A DNA stretch of 36,902 nt from Pseudomonadota bacterium (GCA_021848825.1 JAJZTQ010000027.1:1-36902); one strand, 5' to 3'. Shown: positions 1-8,227, counted from the first letter of the stretch. The notes: a model not told the origin generated them from the letters alone. Program-made: numbers and translations.

Positions 1-320
1 TCCCTGACCAGGAAGGATGCGGGCTCATTCAGCTTTTTCGGGTGACTCTGCAGATATTTGCCGACGACTTCCTCGGCACTTGATGCCGGAAGCTTGCCCG
101 GCAGGCAAAGCGAATTCGTCAACGCCTCGGCAGCGCCCTGGACATAGCCTATGTAAAAACCGGCATCGATTGCGTCGGATGCGAGCCCCGAAGCGGCATC
201 CTGGACCATCCTCATTTTGGCTTCATAACGGGCGAGCAGCCTGTTTCCGTCGAGATAGCCTTCAGCTTGCGAGGGCAGCGCGTAGAAGGCGAGCATGAGC
301 AATGCAAGTATTCTGTTCAT
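1..320 (-). CDS. Rap1a/Tai-family exported protein (C-terminus beyond window)
   Basis: The reading frame starts at the ATG at 320 and runs off the left edge, so only about 106 N-terminal residues are visible. They begin with a signal peptide (MNRILALLMLAFYALPSQA, cleavage probably after SQA). The mature part has the Rap1a/Tai pattern: a YLDGNRLLARYE opening, a central GFYIGYVQGAAEAL segment, a CLPG turn and then VVGKYLQSHPKKL. The founding members of this family are immunity proteins against Ssp/Tae-type type VI amidase effectors. Many proteobacteria, however, carry lone chromosomal homologues of unknown role with no effector beside them, and no effector or T6SS gene is visible here. The first half of the usual cysteine pair seems absent (ARYE where many members have a Cys). 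The family call is reasonably firm; the immunity function is not supported by context. Confidence 0.7.
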   Translation of the reverse strand, partial: MNRILALLMLAFYALPSQAEGYLDGNRLLARYEAKMRMVQDAASGLASDAIDAGFYIGYVQGAAEALTNSLCLPGKLPASSAEEVVGKYLQSHPKKLNEPASFLVR

Positions 321-340
321 GGCAGGATTTTACCAGAAGA

Positions 341-1717
341 TCAGAGCTCGAAAGACTCGTTCCGCGCGGGCATTCTGACTTCCCCTCCCAGCAGGGAAGC
401 GAAGCGGCCCATGACCTCCGGCTCGCCGTGCACGAGGAAGGTCAACGGATTTCCGCCTATGCTCCTGCGCCAGGAAAGGAGTTCGGCCTGGTCTGCATGA
501 GCCGAAAAACCGTTGATGGTCATGATCCGGGCTCGGACAGGCACTTCCCTGCCGTAGATACGCACTTCGCCCGCGCCGTCTATGATCTTTCTGGCGAGGG
601 TCCCGATCGCCGCGAAACCGACGAATATGATGGCGCAGTCTTTTCTCTCCAGGCTGTTCACGAGGTGATGCCTGATCCTCCCCCCCGTGCACATCCCGGC
701 GCCCGCCATGATGACGGCGCCCCCGCTCACCCCGTTGATGGCGATCGATTCCGCAGCTTCCCGGGTGAAGTGAAGTCCCTGCAGATGGAAAGGATCCTTC
801 CTCTTCCGGAACATTTCAGCAGTCTTTTCCCCGTAGCATTCCGGATGCTTCTCGAAGATCTCCGTTGCCGAAATCGCCATGGGAGAATCGAGGAAAACCT
901 GGATGGATCGGGAAAGCCTGCCTTTCTCCACCCCTTCCCTCAGGAAATAGAGCAGTTCCTGCGCCCGCTCCAGCGCGAATGTGGGGATGACCACGTTCCC
1001 GCCCTGCTCGAAGGTCTCTTTTACCGCCTGATAGAATTCCTCTACCGAAGGCTCGAAAGGCTTGTGGAGGCGATCCCCGTAGGTGGTCTCCATCACCACC
1101 ACGTCCGCCTTTTCAGGCGTCACGGGGTCTCTGAGGATGGGCCTTCCGCTATTGCCTATGTCCCCCGAAAAAAGAACTGTCCTTCTTTTCCCTTTTTCTT
1201 CGAGTTCGAGGAATATGCTTGCAGATCCCAGGATATGGCCTGCATCGAGAAATGTCGCCCTGACGCCCTGACAGAGATCGACAGGTTTGCCGTAAATTGC
1301 CGTCCTGCCGAAAAAATCGAGCACATAGAATGCATCGAGTATCGAATAGAGCGGTTCGGAGCCCGACTTTTCTCCGAAATGGTGATTGTGACGTCTGCCC
1401 TCTTCTTCCTGCAGATGGGCGGAATCGAGCAGCACTATTCTGGCAAGCTCGCGCGTCGCGGATGTCGTGACGATCTCCCCCCTGAAGCCCTGCTTGACGA
1501 GAAGCGGAAGCCTGCCGCAATGATCGAGATGGGCATGGGTGAGCAGCACATGATCTATTTCCGCCGGATCGAAGCCGAAAGGTTCCGCATTCTCCTCGAC
1601 GATTTCCCTTCCGCCCTGGTAGAGGCCGCAATCGATCAGTATTTTCTTGCCGTTGCATTCGACCATGTGGCAGGAACCCGTCACGCCCCTGTCCGCACCA
1701 TGAAATGATATCTTCAA
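341..1717 (-). CDS. beta-CASP metallo-beta-lactamase-fold RNA-processing enzyme
   Basis: About 458 residues. The metallo-beta-lactamase signature THAHLDHCG lies at residues 60-68 (H61, H63, D65, H66), with further metal ligands in SGDIG and near the C-terminus (SAHADQ, H407; LVHGEP, H430). This is the layout of beta-CASP nucleases with an RMMBL tail, related to CPSF-73/Ysh1 and the bacterial YSH1-like proteins, which cut or trim RNA in the cytoplasm with two zinc ions. The start is placed at TTG 1717, giving LKISFHGADRGVTGSCHMVE, because relatives begin at exactly this strand and a purine-rich stretch (AAGGGGGGGAAG) lies just upstream. The open frame continues about 40 residues further, but that sequence has no family character. 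The gene lies 80 nt downstream of the oxidoreductase fusion on the same strand, with no clear terminator between them. The specific RNA substrate cannot be told. Confidence 0.88.
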   Translation of the reverse strand: MKISFHGADRGVTGSCHMVECNGKKILIDCGLYQGGREIVEENAEPFGFDPAEIDHVLLTHAHLDHCGRLPLLVKQGFRGEIVTTSATRELARIVLLDSAHLQEEEGRRHNHHFGEKSGSEPLYSILDAFYVLDFFGRTAIYGKPVDLCQGVRATFLDAGHILGSASIFLELEEKGKRRTVLFSGDIGNSGRPILRDPVTPEKADVVVMETTYGDRLHKPFEPSVEEFYQAVKETFEQGGNVVIPTFALERAQELLYFLREGVEKGRLSRSIQVFLDSPMAISATEIFEKHPECYGEKTAEMFRKRKDPFHLQGLHFTREAAESIAINGVSGGAVIMAGAGMCTGGRIRHHLVNSLERKDCAIIFVGFAAIGTLARKIIDGAGEVRIYGREVPVRARIMTINGFSAHADQAELLSWRRSIGGNPLTFLVHGEPEVMGRFASLLGGEVRMPARNESFEL

Positions 1718-1797
1718 CTTCCCCCCCTTGTTCTCTTGCCTTGCGCGGAATTTCGAATGGAAAGACCTCAGATCCGCATTATTGCAGAAACGCCGGC

Positions 1798-3414
1798 CTA
1801 GATCGATTCGGGGATCATCTTGATCGCGCCGCAGGGGCATTCCTGGGCGCAGAGGCCGCAGCCCTTGCAGAAGTCGTAGTTGAATCTGAAGCGCAGCCCC
1901 GGACCCAGCTTGATCACGGCATTGTCAGGACAGACGCCGTAGCAGTTGTCGCATTCGAAGCAGTTTCCGCAGGAAAGGCATCTTCTCGCTTCGAACAGCG
2001 CATTCTGTTCCGAAAGCCCGCTCAGCACTTCATCGAATGTCGACTGGCGCCTGACGAGATCGAGCACAGGCTGAACCGTTTTGGGTGCATCGCTGAAATA
2101 CCAGGTGTTGAGCATGCCGAATTCCGCGATCTCGCGTTCTTCCTCATGAAAATCGGCATTTCTCAGCCATGCATCGATATGCCTTGCCGCCTTCTTTCCA
2201 TGGCCTATTCCGGTCGTGACCGTCTTCTCGGACGGCACCATGTCCCCTCCTGCGAAGAGGCCGGGACGGCTCGTCATCATGGCATGATCGACCTTGACCA
2301 TGCCTTTTTCAGTTTCGAGTCGAGGAACGTTTTTCAAGAGATCGAGTTCGGATTCCTGTCCCAGCGCGAGTATCAGGCAATCGGCCTCGATCTGCTCGAA
2401 TTCTCCGGTAGGCTGGGGAAATCCCTTTTCGTCCAGGACCATTTTCTCGACAGTGATGCTTCCTTCTTCCATGGATTTCACCGTGCTGAGCCATCTGAAC
2501 CTGATGCCTTCCTCGATCGCTTCGTTCATTTCCGATTCATGCGCAGGCATCCTGTCCTTCGTCCTTCTGTAGACGATCAGCGGCTCCTCCGCCCCCAGCC
2601 TCTTCGCCGTCCTCGCCACATCGATCGCCGTGTTGCCGCCGCCGTAAACGACGACATGCCGCCCGAGCCGAGGCCTCGAATCCGATTCCATGCCGTGGAG
2701 CATCGCCACGGCATCGATGATCCTCGACGCATCCCCCGCAGGAATATAGGCCCTTTTTGCGATGTGAGCGCCAACTGCCATGAAGGTTGCATCGAAGCCT
2801 TCCATGACTTCCATGACATCGTTCACCTTCTGTTTCAGCCTGATCTCTATGCCGATCTTCTCCAGGCGCCCCACTTCCGCTTCCAGCACCTCGCGGGGGA
2901 GGCGATATTTCGGGATGCCGTAGCGCATCATCCCCCCCGCACGATCCTCGGCCTCCATGATCACGACCCTGTGACCCAGAAGGCGAAGATGATAGGCGCA
3001 GGAAAGTCCTGAAGGTCCGGAGCCTATGACCAGCACCTTTTTTCCGGTTTCCTTTTCCTTCATTTCCGGAAGCCAGCCTTGCCTGATCGCCTCGTCCCCC
3101 AGGAACCGCTCGACCGCATGGATGCCGACCGATTCGTCGAGCGCTCCCCTGTTGCAGGCCGTTTCGCAGGGATGGTAGCAGACACGCCCCATGATCGCCG
3201 GAAAGGGGTTGTTCTGCACCAACGATTCCCATGCCTTCCGGTATTCCCCGCTTTCGGCATGATAGAGCCATTTCTGCACGTCCTCCCCCGCCGGGCAGGC
3301 ATGGTTGCACGGAGGGAGCCTGTCCACGTAGACAGGTCTTTCGGTACGCCAGGATCCGGTGTGGTTGGCGAGGCTCGAACCGGGATCGAGCGTGATGGCG
3401 AAAGGCTTCTTCAT
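1798..3414 (-). CDS. GltD-like NADPH:acceptor oxidoreductase fused to a 2[4Fe-4S] ferredoxin domain (PorD-like)
   Basis: A 538-residue flavoprotein. Residues 36-87 carry the N-terminal Fe-S cysteines of the GltD/dihydropyrimidine dehydrogenase type (C36, C40, C79, C83, C87). Next come an FAD Rossmann motif (VIGSGPSGLS, near 129-138), an NAD(P) motif (VVYGGGNTAIDVAR, near 255-268) and the second FAD contact (GLFAGGDM). The last 64 residues hold two ferredoxin clusters (C485/C488/C491/C495 and C516/C519/C522/C526). The tail resembles the delta subunit of archaeal-type pyruvate:ferredoxin oxidoreductases. The ATG overlaps the stop of the preceding beta subunit (ATGA), so the two are probably translationally coupled. 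Inference: this subunit passes electrons between NADPH and the ThDP core made by the three upstream genes, making the complex NADP-linked. A stand-alone glutamate synthase small subunit is unlikely because no gltB is present and the tail is ferredoxin-like. Confidence 0.85.
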   Translation of the reverse strand: MKKPFAITLDPGSSLANHTGSWRTERPVYVDRLPPCNHACPAGEDVQKWLYHAESGEYRKAWESLVQNNPFPAIMGRVCYHPCETACNRGALDESVGIHAVERFLGDEAIRQGWLPEMKEKETGKKVLVIGSGPSGLSCAYHLRLLGHRVVIMEAEDRAGGMMRYGIPKYRLPREVLEAEVGRLEKIGIEIRLKQKVNDVMEVMEGFDATFMAVGAHIAKRAYIPAGDASRIIDAVAMLHGMESDSRPRLGRHVVVYGGGNTAIDVARTAKRLGAEEPLIVYRRTKDRMPAHESEMNEAIEEGIRFRWLSTVKSMEEGSITVEKMVLDEKGFPQPTGEFEQIEADCLILALGQESELDLLKNVPRLETEKGMVKVDHAMMTSRPGLFAGGDMVPSEKTVTTGIGHGKKAARHIDAWLRNADFHEEEREIAEFGMLNTWYFSDAPKTVQPVLDLVRRQSTFDEVLSGLSEQNALFEARRCLSCGNCFECDNCYGVCPDNAVIKLGPGLRFRFNYDFCKGCGLCAQECPCGAIKMIPESI

Positions 3415-4397
3415 TTCTCCTCCAGCCCGAATTTCGCAATGTTTCGGTCGGCGATTTCCTGAATCATTCGGATGGCGGTTCTGTCTTCCCCGAAAAGATG
3501 GGCAAAACGCCTCTGCAGCTTCAGATATTCCTCGACGGGAACCTTCCTTCTTATCGGAATCCGCGAAGTGATTTCGCCATGCTCGGCCTCGAAAAGGGGA
3601 AAAAGACCGGACTCGACTGCAAGCCTTGCGACTTTCATGGTGTCAGATGGCAGCGATCCCCATCCCAGCGGACAGGGAACATAGATATGGATATATCTTG
3701 CGCCGCGGATTCCCATCGCCTTTTCGACCTTTGCCTCCAGATCGTGAAGATTCGCGATGGAGGCTGTCGCGACATAAGGAATCTGGTGCGCCATAGCAAT
3801 CAGCGGAAGATTCTTTCCGGTTCCGAAAGGATTGCCAGGATGAGGCCCGACTGCAGGGGTGGTGGCGGTTCTCGCCCCGGGAGGGGTGGCGGAAGAGCGC
3901 TGAACCCCGGTATTCATGTAGGCTTCGTTGTCGTAGCAGATGTAGAGCACGTCGTCGTTTCGCTCGAACATGCCCGAGAGGCAGGCAAAGCCGATGTCGG
4001 TGGTTCCGCCGTCCCCTCCCTGCGCGATCACCCGTACGTCGTTTTTCTTCTTGACCTTGAGCGCAGCGGCAATGCCGGTGGCGACAGACGCCGCATTGGC
4101 GAAAACGGAATGCATCCATGGAATCTGCCAGGAAGTCTCCGGATAGGGGGTGGAGAAGACTTCCAGGCAGCCGGTCGCATTGGCAGCGATCAGCCTGTTC
4201 TTCGCAGCCCTCATCGCCGCATCGATGGCGTAGCGCGCACCCAGTGCCTCGCCGCATCCCTGGCATGCCCTGTGGCCCGAGTTGAGCGAGTTGGTCCTTG
4301 TCATGTTGGCCTGGACAGCCCGCATGGATTCGTCCAGCAGCCTGTTGCCGACGGTGAATGTTCCTGTCTGGTAGAACTTGACCGGCTGAAGCGACAT
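3411..4397 (-). CDS. porB: pyruvate/2-oxoacid:ferredoxin oxidoreductase, beta subunit
   Basis: 328 residues. The protein binds thiamine diphosphate: it has the GGDGGTTDIG motif (about 127-136) followed by YDNEAYMNTG (155-164), the Mg/ThDP site of PorB-type subunits. Cysteines C45 and C48 (ACQGC), C77 and one in YVPCPLG near 220 match the four ligands of the proximal [4Fe-4S] cluster. With PorA it forms the catalytic core for reversible oxidative decarboxylation of pyruvate (or another 2-oxoacid) to the acyl-CoA. The length fits the archaeal-type four-subunit enzyme. It starts 8 nt after porA stops and overlaps the downstream flavoprotein by 4 nt. Pyruvate is the most likely substrate by similarity; 2-oxoisovalerate or 2-oxoglutarate cannot be excluded from sequence reading alone. 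Confidence 0.9.
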   Translation of the reverse strand: MSLQPVKFYQTGTFTVGNRLLDESMRAVQANMTRTNSLNSGHRACQGCGEALGARYAIDAAMRAAKNRLIAANATGCLEVFSTPYPETSWQIPWMHSVFANAASVATGIAAALKVKKKNDVRVIAQGGDGGTTDIGFACLSGMFERNDDVLYICYDNEAYMNTGVQRSSATPPGARTATTPAVGPHPGNPFGTGKNLPLIAMAHQIPYVATASIANLHDLEAKVEKAMGIRGARYIHIYVPCPLGWGSLPSDTMKVARLAVESGLFPLFEAEHGEITSRIPIRRKVPVEEYLKLQRRFAHLFGEDRTAIRMIQEIADRNIAKFGLEEK

Positions 4398-4405
4398 GAT
4401 GCCCC

Positions 4406-5659
4406 CTAGGCTATTCTCGATGCGACCGTTCCTATCGATTTCAGGATGTTCTCTGCAATCGGGCCCGATCTCCTCGTTTCCCTTTCCCGATCTATCTGCT
4501 GATTGACGATTTTCCAGTCGAGATCGAGGAAATTGAGCAGTTCGAGCTCATTCCTTTCCGCCTTCAAAAAAAGATCCTTGAGCGATTTTCCCGTTATCGC
4601 CCGGCCTCCGAGCCCTGCAATCACGGTATGCCCCTTCATGGCTATCCCCGAGAGCGATTTCCTGACGCCGTCCGAGAGCGGGCCGCCGAGTCCGACTGAA
4701 AGCGATTTTTCGATCACCACGACGCGCTTTGCCTTTTCCAGCGCCGACCTCGCTTCCTTCAAGGGAAAAGGCCTGAATGAAGCGATGGCGAGGCTGCCGA
4801 TGAGATGCCCCTCCCTTCTCATCTCGTCCACCACGTCCTTGATGGTGCCGTTGACCGAGCCGAGCGCGACGACGATGGTTTCCGCATCCTCGATCCTGTA
4901 CGGCTTCACGAGCCCGCCTGATTGCCTGCCGAATTTTTTCGAAAATTCGTCGGCGATCGCCGGGATCAGTTCGAGCGCCCTGATCTGCTTGTGGTGCTGA
5001 AGATACTTGACTTCCATGAAGGCCTCGGGCCCCACCATGGCGCCGATCGAAACAGGATCGTCGCAGTCGAGCACCTGCACAGGCTCGAAGGGCGGAAGAA
5101 ATTCATCGACCGCTTTCGCATCCGGGACTTCGATCCGCTCGTAGGCATGGGTCAGGATGAAGCCGTCGACGCAGACCATCACCGGGCAGGAAAGGGCTTC
5201 AGCCAGCCTGAAGGCCTGGATATGCAGATCCAGCGCTTCCTGGTTCGTTTCGGCATAGAGCTGTATCCATCCCGCATCGCGCAACGCCATGCTGTCCGAA
5301 TGGTCGTTCCAGATGTTGATCGGCGCGCCTATCGCCCTGTTGCCTATCGTCATGACGATGGGAAGGCCGAGACCTGCCGCATTGTAGACGGCTTCGGCCA
5401 TGTAGAGCAGGCCCTGGCTCGCCGTCGCGGTATAGCTCCTGGCGCCCGCTGCGGAAGCCCCGATCGAGACGGAGAGCGCAGCGAATTCGGATTCGACGTT
5501 GATGTATTCGCAGTTTTCGAGCTCGCCCTTTTTCACCATTTCCCCCAATGCCTCGACGATATGGGTCTGCGGCGTGATCGGATAGGCGCAGATCACCTCG
5601 GGTCTGCAAAGGGCGACGCCGAGGGCGACCGCCCTCGACCCTTCAATCTGCTGCAACAT
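4406..5659 (-). CDS. porA: pyruvate/2-oxoacid:ferredoxin oxidoreductase, alpha subunit
   Basis: 417 residues. The N-terminal pyrimidine-binding domain of the ThDP fold shows the diagnostic AYPITPQTHIVEALGE stretch (about 25-40) and the NVESEFAALSVSIGASAAG region that contacts cofactor and CoA. The segment TATASQGLLYMAEAVYNAAGLGLP follows. The C-terminal half (from about 270) is the transketolase C-like domain II. It pairs with PorB. The ATG at 5659 lies inside the last codons of the gamma subunit gene (17-nt overlap), which supports one polycistronic message in the order gamma-alpha-beta-flavoprotein. The length is slightly above the typical 390-400 residues of archaeal PorA because of a C-terminal extension rich in charged residues. 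Confidence 0.9.
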   Translation of the reverse strand: MLQQIEGSRAVALGVALCRPEVICAYPITPQTHIVEALGEMVKKGELENCEYINVESEFAALSVSIGASAAGARSYTATASQGLLYMAEAVYNAAGLGLPIVMTIGNRAIGAPINIWNDHSDSMALRDAGWIQLYAETNQEALDLHIQAFRLAEALSCPVMVCVDGFILTHAYERIEVPDAKAVDEFLPPFEPVQVLDCDDPVSIGAMVGPEAFMEVKYLQHHKQIRALELIPAIADEFSKKFGRQSGGLVKPYRIEDAETIVVALGSVNGTIKDVVDEMRREGHLIGSLAIASFRPFPLKEARSALEKAKRVVVIEKSLSVGLGGPLSDGVRKSLSGIAMKGHTVIAGLGGRAITGKSLKDLFLKAERNELELLNFLDLDWKIVNQQIDRERETRRSGPIAENILKSIGTVASRIA

Positions 5660-6221
5660 GCATGCTCTCCCTGACGAAGCGGAATGCGCTTTCCGCTGCG
5701 GAAATGTTGTCCTGGGCGGTCTTTCCCCTGAATTTCTCGCCTATCGCCTTTTTCAGCGAATCGAGCCCTATTTCCCCCGTCAATGCGCAGAATCCGCCGA
5801 GCAGCGAAGAATTCGGCAGGGGTCTTCCGATATGCTTCATGGCGATTTCCGTCGCCGGAACGGCCTTCATCCGTTCTGCCGAATGGGTCTCGAAAAGCAC
5901 GGAAACGCCGAGCTCGTCGAAGCTCTTCGCGGAATTGATGAGGATATAGCCCGATTTCGAGAGGCCGCTGAAAAGGTCGACCTGATGGAGCAGGGTGGGA
6001 TCCTGGATGATCAGCGCATCGGGCTCGATCACCGGCTCCCTCATCCGGATTTCGCTATCCGAGATGCGGCAGAATGCGACAACCGGGGCGCCCATTCTTT
6101 CGGATCCGAAACTGGGAAAGGCCTGGCTGTGCCTGCCTTCTATGAATGCCGCGACAGAGAGCAGTTCCGCCCCCGTCACCACACCCTGACCGCCCCTGCC
6201 GTGTATCCTGACCTGGAACAC
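5643..6221 (-). CDS. porC: pyruvate/2-oxoacid:ferredoxin oxidoreductase, gamma subunit
   Basis: 192 residues. The opening VRIHGRGGQGVVTGAELLS is the signature of the gamma (catalytic domain III) subunit of 2-oxoacid:acceptor oxidoreductases; the rest (QAFPSFGSERMGAPVVAF, later LPNSSLLGGFCALTG) also matches. This domain contacts CoA in the complex. The start is a GTG at 6221 with a GAGGAG ribosome site six bases upstream. It is the first gene of the operon. Only 28 bp separate it from a 273-bp inverted-repeat element, so its promoter must lie in or across that element unless transcription continues from the Sia genes upstream, which are on the same strand. Confidence 0.9.
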   Translation of the reverse strand: MFQVRIHGRGGQGVVTGAELLSVAAFIEGRHSQAFPSFGSERMGAPVVAFCRISDSEIRMREPVIEPDALIIQDPTLLHQVDLFSGLSKSGYILINSAKSFDELGVSVLFETHSAERMKAVPATEIAMKHIGRPLPNSSLLGGFCALTGEIGLDSLKKAIGEKFRGKTAQDNISAAESAFRFVRESMHVAAD

Positions 6222-6249
6222 CCGCGCTCCTCGACTTGACCCTCACTAG

Positions 6250-6523
6250 GGAAGCACTGATTAATTCCTACACGGGTGCGACGGAGCTATGCGGGATGAG
6301 ACTCGCGAAGCGTGGCGCAGTCGAATGGTTGTTCCATTCGCAAGCCGCGCGACAATGAAGATCGCCCGCAAAGTCCCGTCCCTGAAGGGTTTCGTGAAAA
6401 TCGAGCGCTCGCTTTGTCGCACTCCTTGGCATCGTAGACACAGCTACGACCTGCGTCGCGCTTCGTGCGACCATCTCGATTTTCCCAGAAACGCAATCGC
6501 GTAGGAATTAATCAGTGCTTCCT
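6250..6523. mobile_element. MITE-like inverted-repeat element between siaD and porC
   Basis: A perfect 22-bp terminal inverted repeat bounds this stretch: 6250-6271 (begins GGAAGCACTGATTAATTCC) and its exact reverse complement at 6501-6522. The interior has no plausible gene but several small hairpins, for example GAATGG/CCATTC and CGTAG/CTACG. The flanks read CTAG on the left and TTAG on the right, so a 3-bp TAG (or an imperfect 4-bp) target duplication is possible. Size, perfect ends and lack of coding fit a non-autonomous transposon remnant. No parent transposase is present, so the family is not assigned. The element accounts for nearly all of the 300-bp gap between siaD and porC. Confidence 0.75.
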
Positions 6524-7266
6524 TAGAAAGAATAGTCCATTTTTATGAAAGATTCGATCCTGTTCCGGCCTTCATGCTTGGCCCGGTAGAGCAGCCTGTC
6601 GACCCGGTTATAGACCTCCTTGAACGACTCTCCCTTGCGGCAGAATGAAAGGCCCATGCTGACTGTCACCGCGACTTCGAATTCGTCCGCTTCTAGTTTC
6701 GTTCTTTCGATGATGCCGCGGAGATTTTCCGCGAATTCGAGGCAGATGTCGGGCGGGGTGTCGTTGAGCAGGATCATGAATTCCTCCCCCCCGAAGCGGC
6801 CGATATGGTCCTTGCGCTTGATGTTCTTTTCGACGAGCCTTGCAACCAGATCCAGGACGGTGTCGCCGACCGCATGCCCGTACTGGTCATTCACTTTCTT
6901 GAAATGGTCGATATCGAACAGGATGATGACGAAATCGCAGGCTTCCAGCTGTTCCTTCGCCATTTTCGTGATCGCTCCCTTGTTGAGCACGCCCGTCAGG
7001 GCATCGTGCGTCGCCTGGTATATCAGCGTCTCGGAGAGCTCCTGCAGCCTGTGCTTGGCGCGGTTCAACTCCTTCGCCTTTCTGTCGCTGATCTTGATGA
7101 GCTGGCGGCTCGCTCTCAGCAGCTTTTCATACTCGCGCAGCAGATCCTCCAGAAGGCGCCTGGCTGAAAGTGCATCGAGTTCCCCGTTCTTCAGCGCGGA
7201 AGAGACATCCCTGATGATGGATTCTTCCGATTCGAACAGGTCGAATTCAGGCTTCTGGGATTGCAA
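6523..7266 (-). CDS. siaD: GGDEF diguanylate cyclase, SiaD-like
   Basis: About 247 residues. A helical N-terminal region (residues about 15-80, coiled-coil-like, with RRLLEDLLREYEKLLRASRQ) leads into a GGDEF domain opening with ATHDALTGVLNKGAI. The active-site loop is RFGGEEF, and FDIDHFKKVND supplies the metal site, so the enzyme should make cyclic di-GMP from GTP. The residues before the loop are KRKDHIGR; the canonical RxxD inhibitory site would need Arg where a Lys stands, so feedback inhibition may be weak. The start is set at TTG 7266, overlapping the siaC end by 20 nt. The frame is open further upstream but would lie wholly inside siaC. In Pseudomonas aeruginosa, SiaC activates SiaD; the adjacent siaC-like gene here argues for the same pairing. 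The stop codon directly abuts the inverted-repeat element. Confidence 0.85.
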   Translation of the reverse strand: MQSQKPEFDLFESEESIIRDVSSALKNGELDALSARRLLEDLLREYEKLLRASRQLIKISDRKAKELNRAKHRLQELSETLIYQATHDALTGVLNKGAITKMAKEQLEACDFVIILFDIDHFKKVNDQYGHAVGDTVLDLVARLVEKNIKRKDHIGRFGGEEFMILLNDTPPDICLEFAENLRGIIERTKLEADEFEVAVTVSMGLSFCRKGESFKEVYNRVDRLLYRAKHEGRNRIESFIKMDYSF

Positions 7267-7636
7267 TGGGATTGAAATGCAGCAGTTCGTAATCGGAATG
7301 CAGGTCTTCGCCGAACTCCAGGATGGTGTCATCCTCTTCGTCATGGTACCAGTTCAGCGTGACATCATTTCCTGCGCTGACCGCATCGTTCAGCATCTCG
7401 AAAAGCCTGAGCAGGATCTTGGTGCTGCTGCTGTTGAAATATCGCAGGGCGACGTTGACCTCGATCTTCTTGCTGCCTGCAGAGGCGAGATAAAGGGCAA
7501 GCTGGCTCAGGATCTGGCCGTAGAAAGCGGCGGCATTCTCCGGATAGGATTCTCCCCTGATGTTGAGGACGTTGTTCGAGAACCTGAAATCGATTTCCGG
7601 CGACATCGCAGAAGCCGGTATGTAAAAATCTTCCAT
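7247..7636 (-). CDS. siaC: SiaC-like DUF1987 regulatory protein
   Basis: 129 residues matching the DUF1987 (SiaC) family, which has an anti-sigma-antagonist-like fold. The conserved phosphorylation segment is visible as ALRYFNSSSTKILLRLFEML (63-82), with Ser69-Ser71 and Thr72 as candidate acceptors. In the P. aeruginosa system, SiaB phosphorylates SiaC, SiaA removes the phosphate, and the unphosphorylated form binds and activates the SiaD diguanylate cyclase. The gene lies 13 nt after siaB and overlaps siaD, in the canonical order A-B-C-D. The acidic run HDEEDDTILEFGEDLHSDYE (about 98-117) is typical of the C-terminal half of the family. Confidence 0.88.
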   Translation of the reverse strand: MEDFYIPASAMSPEIDFRFSNNVLNIRGESYPENAAAFYGQILSQLALYLASAGSKKIEVNVALRYFNSSSTKILLRLFEMLNDAVSAGNDVTLNWYHDEEDDTILEFGEDLHSDYELLHFNPIAIPEA

Positions 7637-7649
7637 TGTTTATCTCTTT

Positions 7650-8225
7650 TCAGATGATCGCTTTCAAATAGAAAAAGGCATTCCCTTTTTCCGGCAGATT
7701 CACGAACGAATACTCGATGGGCTGGGTGGAATCACGTGCCATGGTCAAGAGGCCAAGCCCCGCCCCCTTGCTGCTTGATTCGCTTTCCGATCTCAGGGTT
7801 TCCTTGTAGGCCGCCTTGATCTCGTCCATGGACATGCCGCGGATGGAATCCAGCTTCTCTGCGAGAATCGGCACCGCATGCTCAGGCACGACATTGCCGC
7901 ATACCACGAAGTAGGAATCCCCCTGTCTGCCTATGGTGACCGTGCCGAAGCGCATTTCGCGGTCGACGGCGTTTTCGTCCGTGAGGTTTTCCGCTGAATA
8001 ATGAATGATATTCTGCGCCATCTCGATGAAAGTCGAAAAGACTCTGCGCGTTGTCGATCCCTTGGCGTCCTGTGACCCTATCCTGTAGCGAACGGCATCG
8101 GCCATGGCGGCGATGATGTTCTGGGAAAAATAGCCGTTGTAGAAGAAAAGTATGCCCTGCTTTTGCGCGGCATCCCTGAACTCGCTGAACCCTTCGAGAT
8201 CCATCAGATTGTTCCTGTTTTTCAT
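7650..8225 (-). CDS. siaB: SiaB-like serine/threonine kinase (GHKL-type)
   Basis: 191 residues. The protein has a degenerate GHKL ATPase layout: an N-box-like EMAQNIIHYS (68-77) and a glycine-rich lid KGAGLGLLTMARDS (about 154-167). This is the pattern of SiaB (DUF6272) proteins, which phosphorylate the partner SiaC and so switch off the diguanylate cyclase. It starts two bases after the siaA stop (TAGCGATG), so the two antagonistic enzymes should be made in fixed ratio. No transmembrane segment is visible, so the protein is cytosolic. Confidence rests mainly on the intact four-gene context together with the N-box and lid motifs. Confidence 0.85.
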   Translation of the reverse strand: MKNRNNLMDLEGFSEFRDAAQKQGILFFYNGYFSQNIIAAMADAVRYRIGSQDAKGSTTRRVFSTFIEMAQNIIHYSAENLTDENAVDREMRFGTVTIGRQGDSYFVVCGNVVPEHAVPILAEKLDSIRGMSMDEIKAAYKETLRSESESSSKGAGLGLLTMARDSTQPIEYSFVNLPEKGNAFFYLKAII

Positions 8226-8227
8226 CG

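Noticed and set aside
1-320. Type VI secretion immunity role for the Rap1a/Tai-like protein
   Set aside because: No effector or T6SS gene is nearby, and lone homologues are common; only the family name is kept.
302-3012. Two long plus-strand frames opposite the beta-CASP and GltD-like genes
   Set aside because: No recognisable domains and full overlap with well-conserved minus-strand genes; open only because of base composition.
6287-6504. Short open frames within the first inverted-repeat element
   Set aside because: Both strands are open only by chance; no ribosome site, no transposase motif and too short for a transposase.
7267-7344. Upstream extension of siaD
   Set aside because: It lies entirely in siaC, and the encoded residues (SWSSAKTCIPITNCC) are the out-of-frame reading of that gene.
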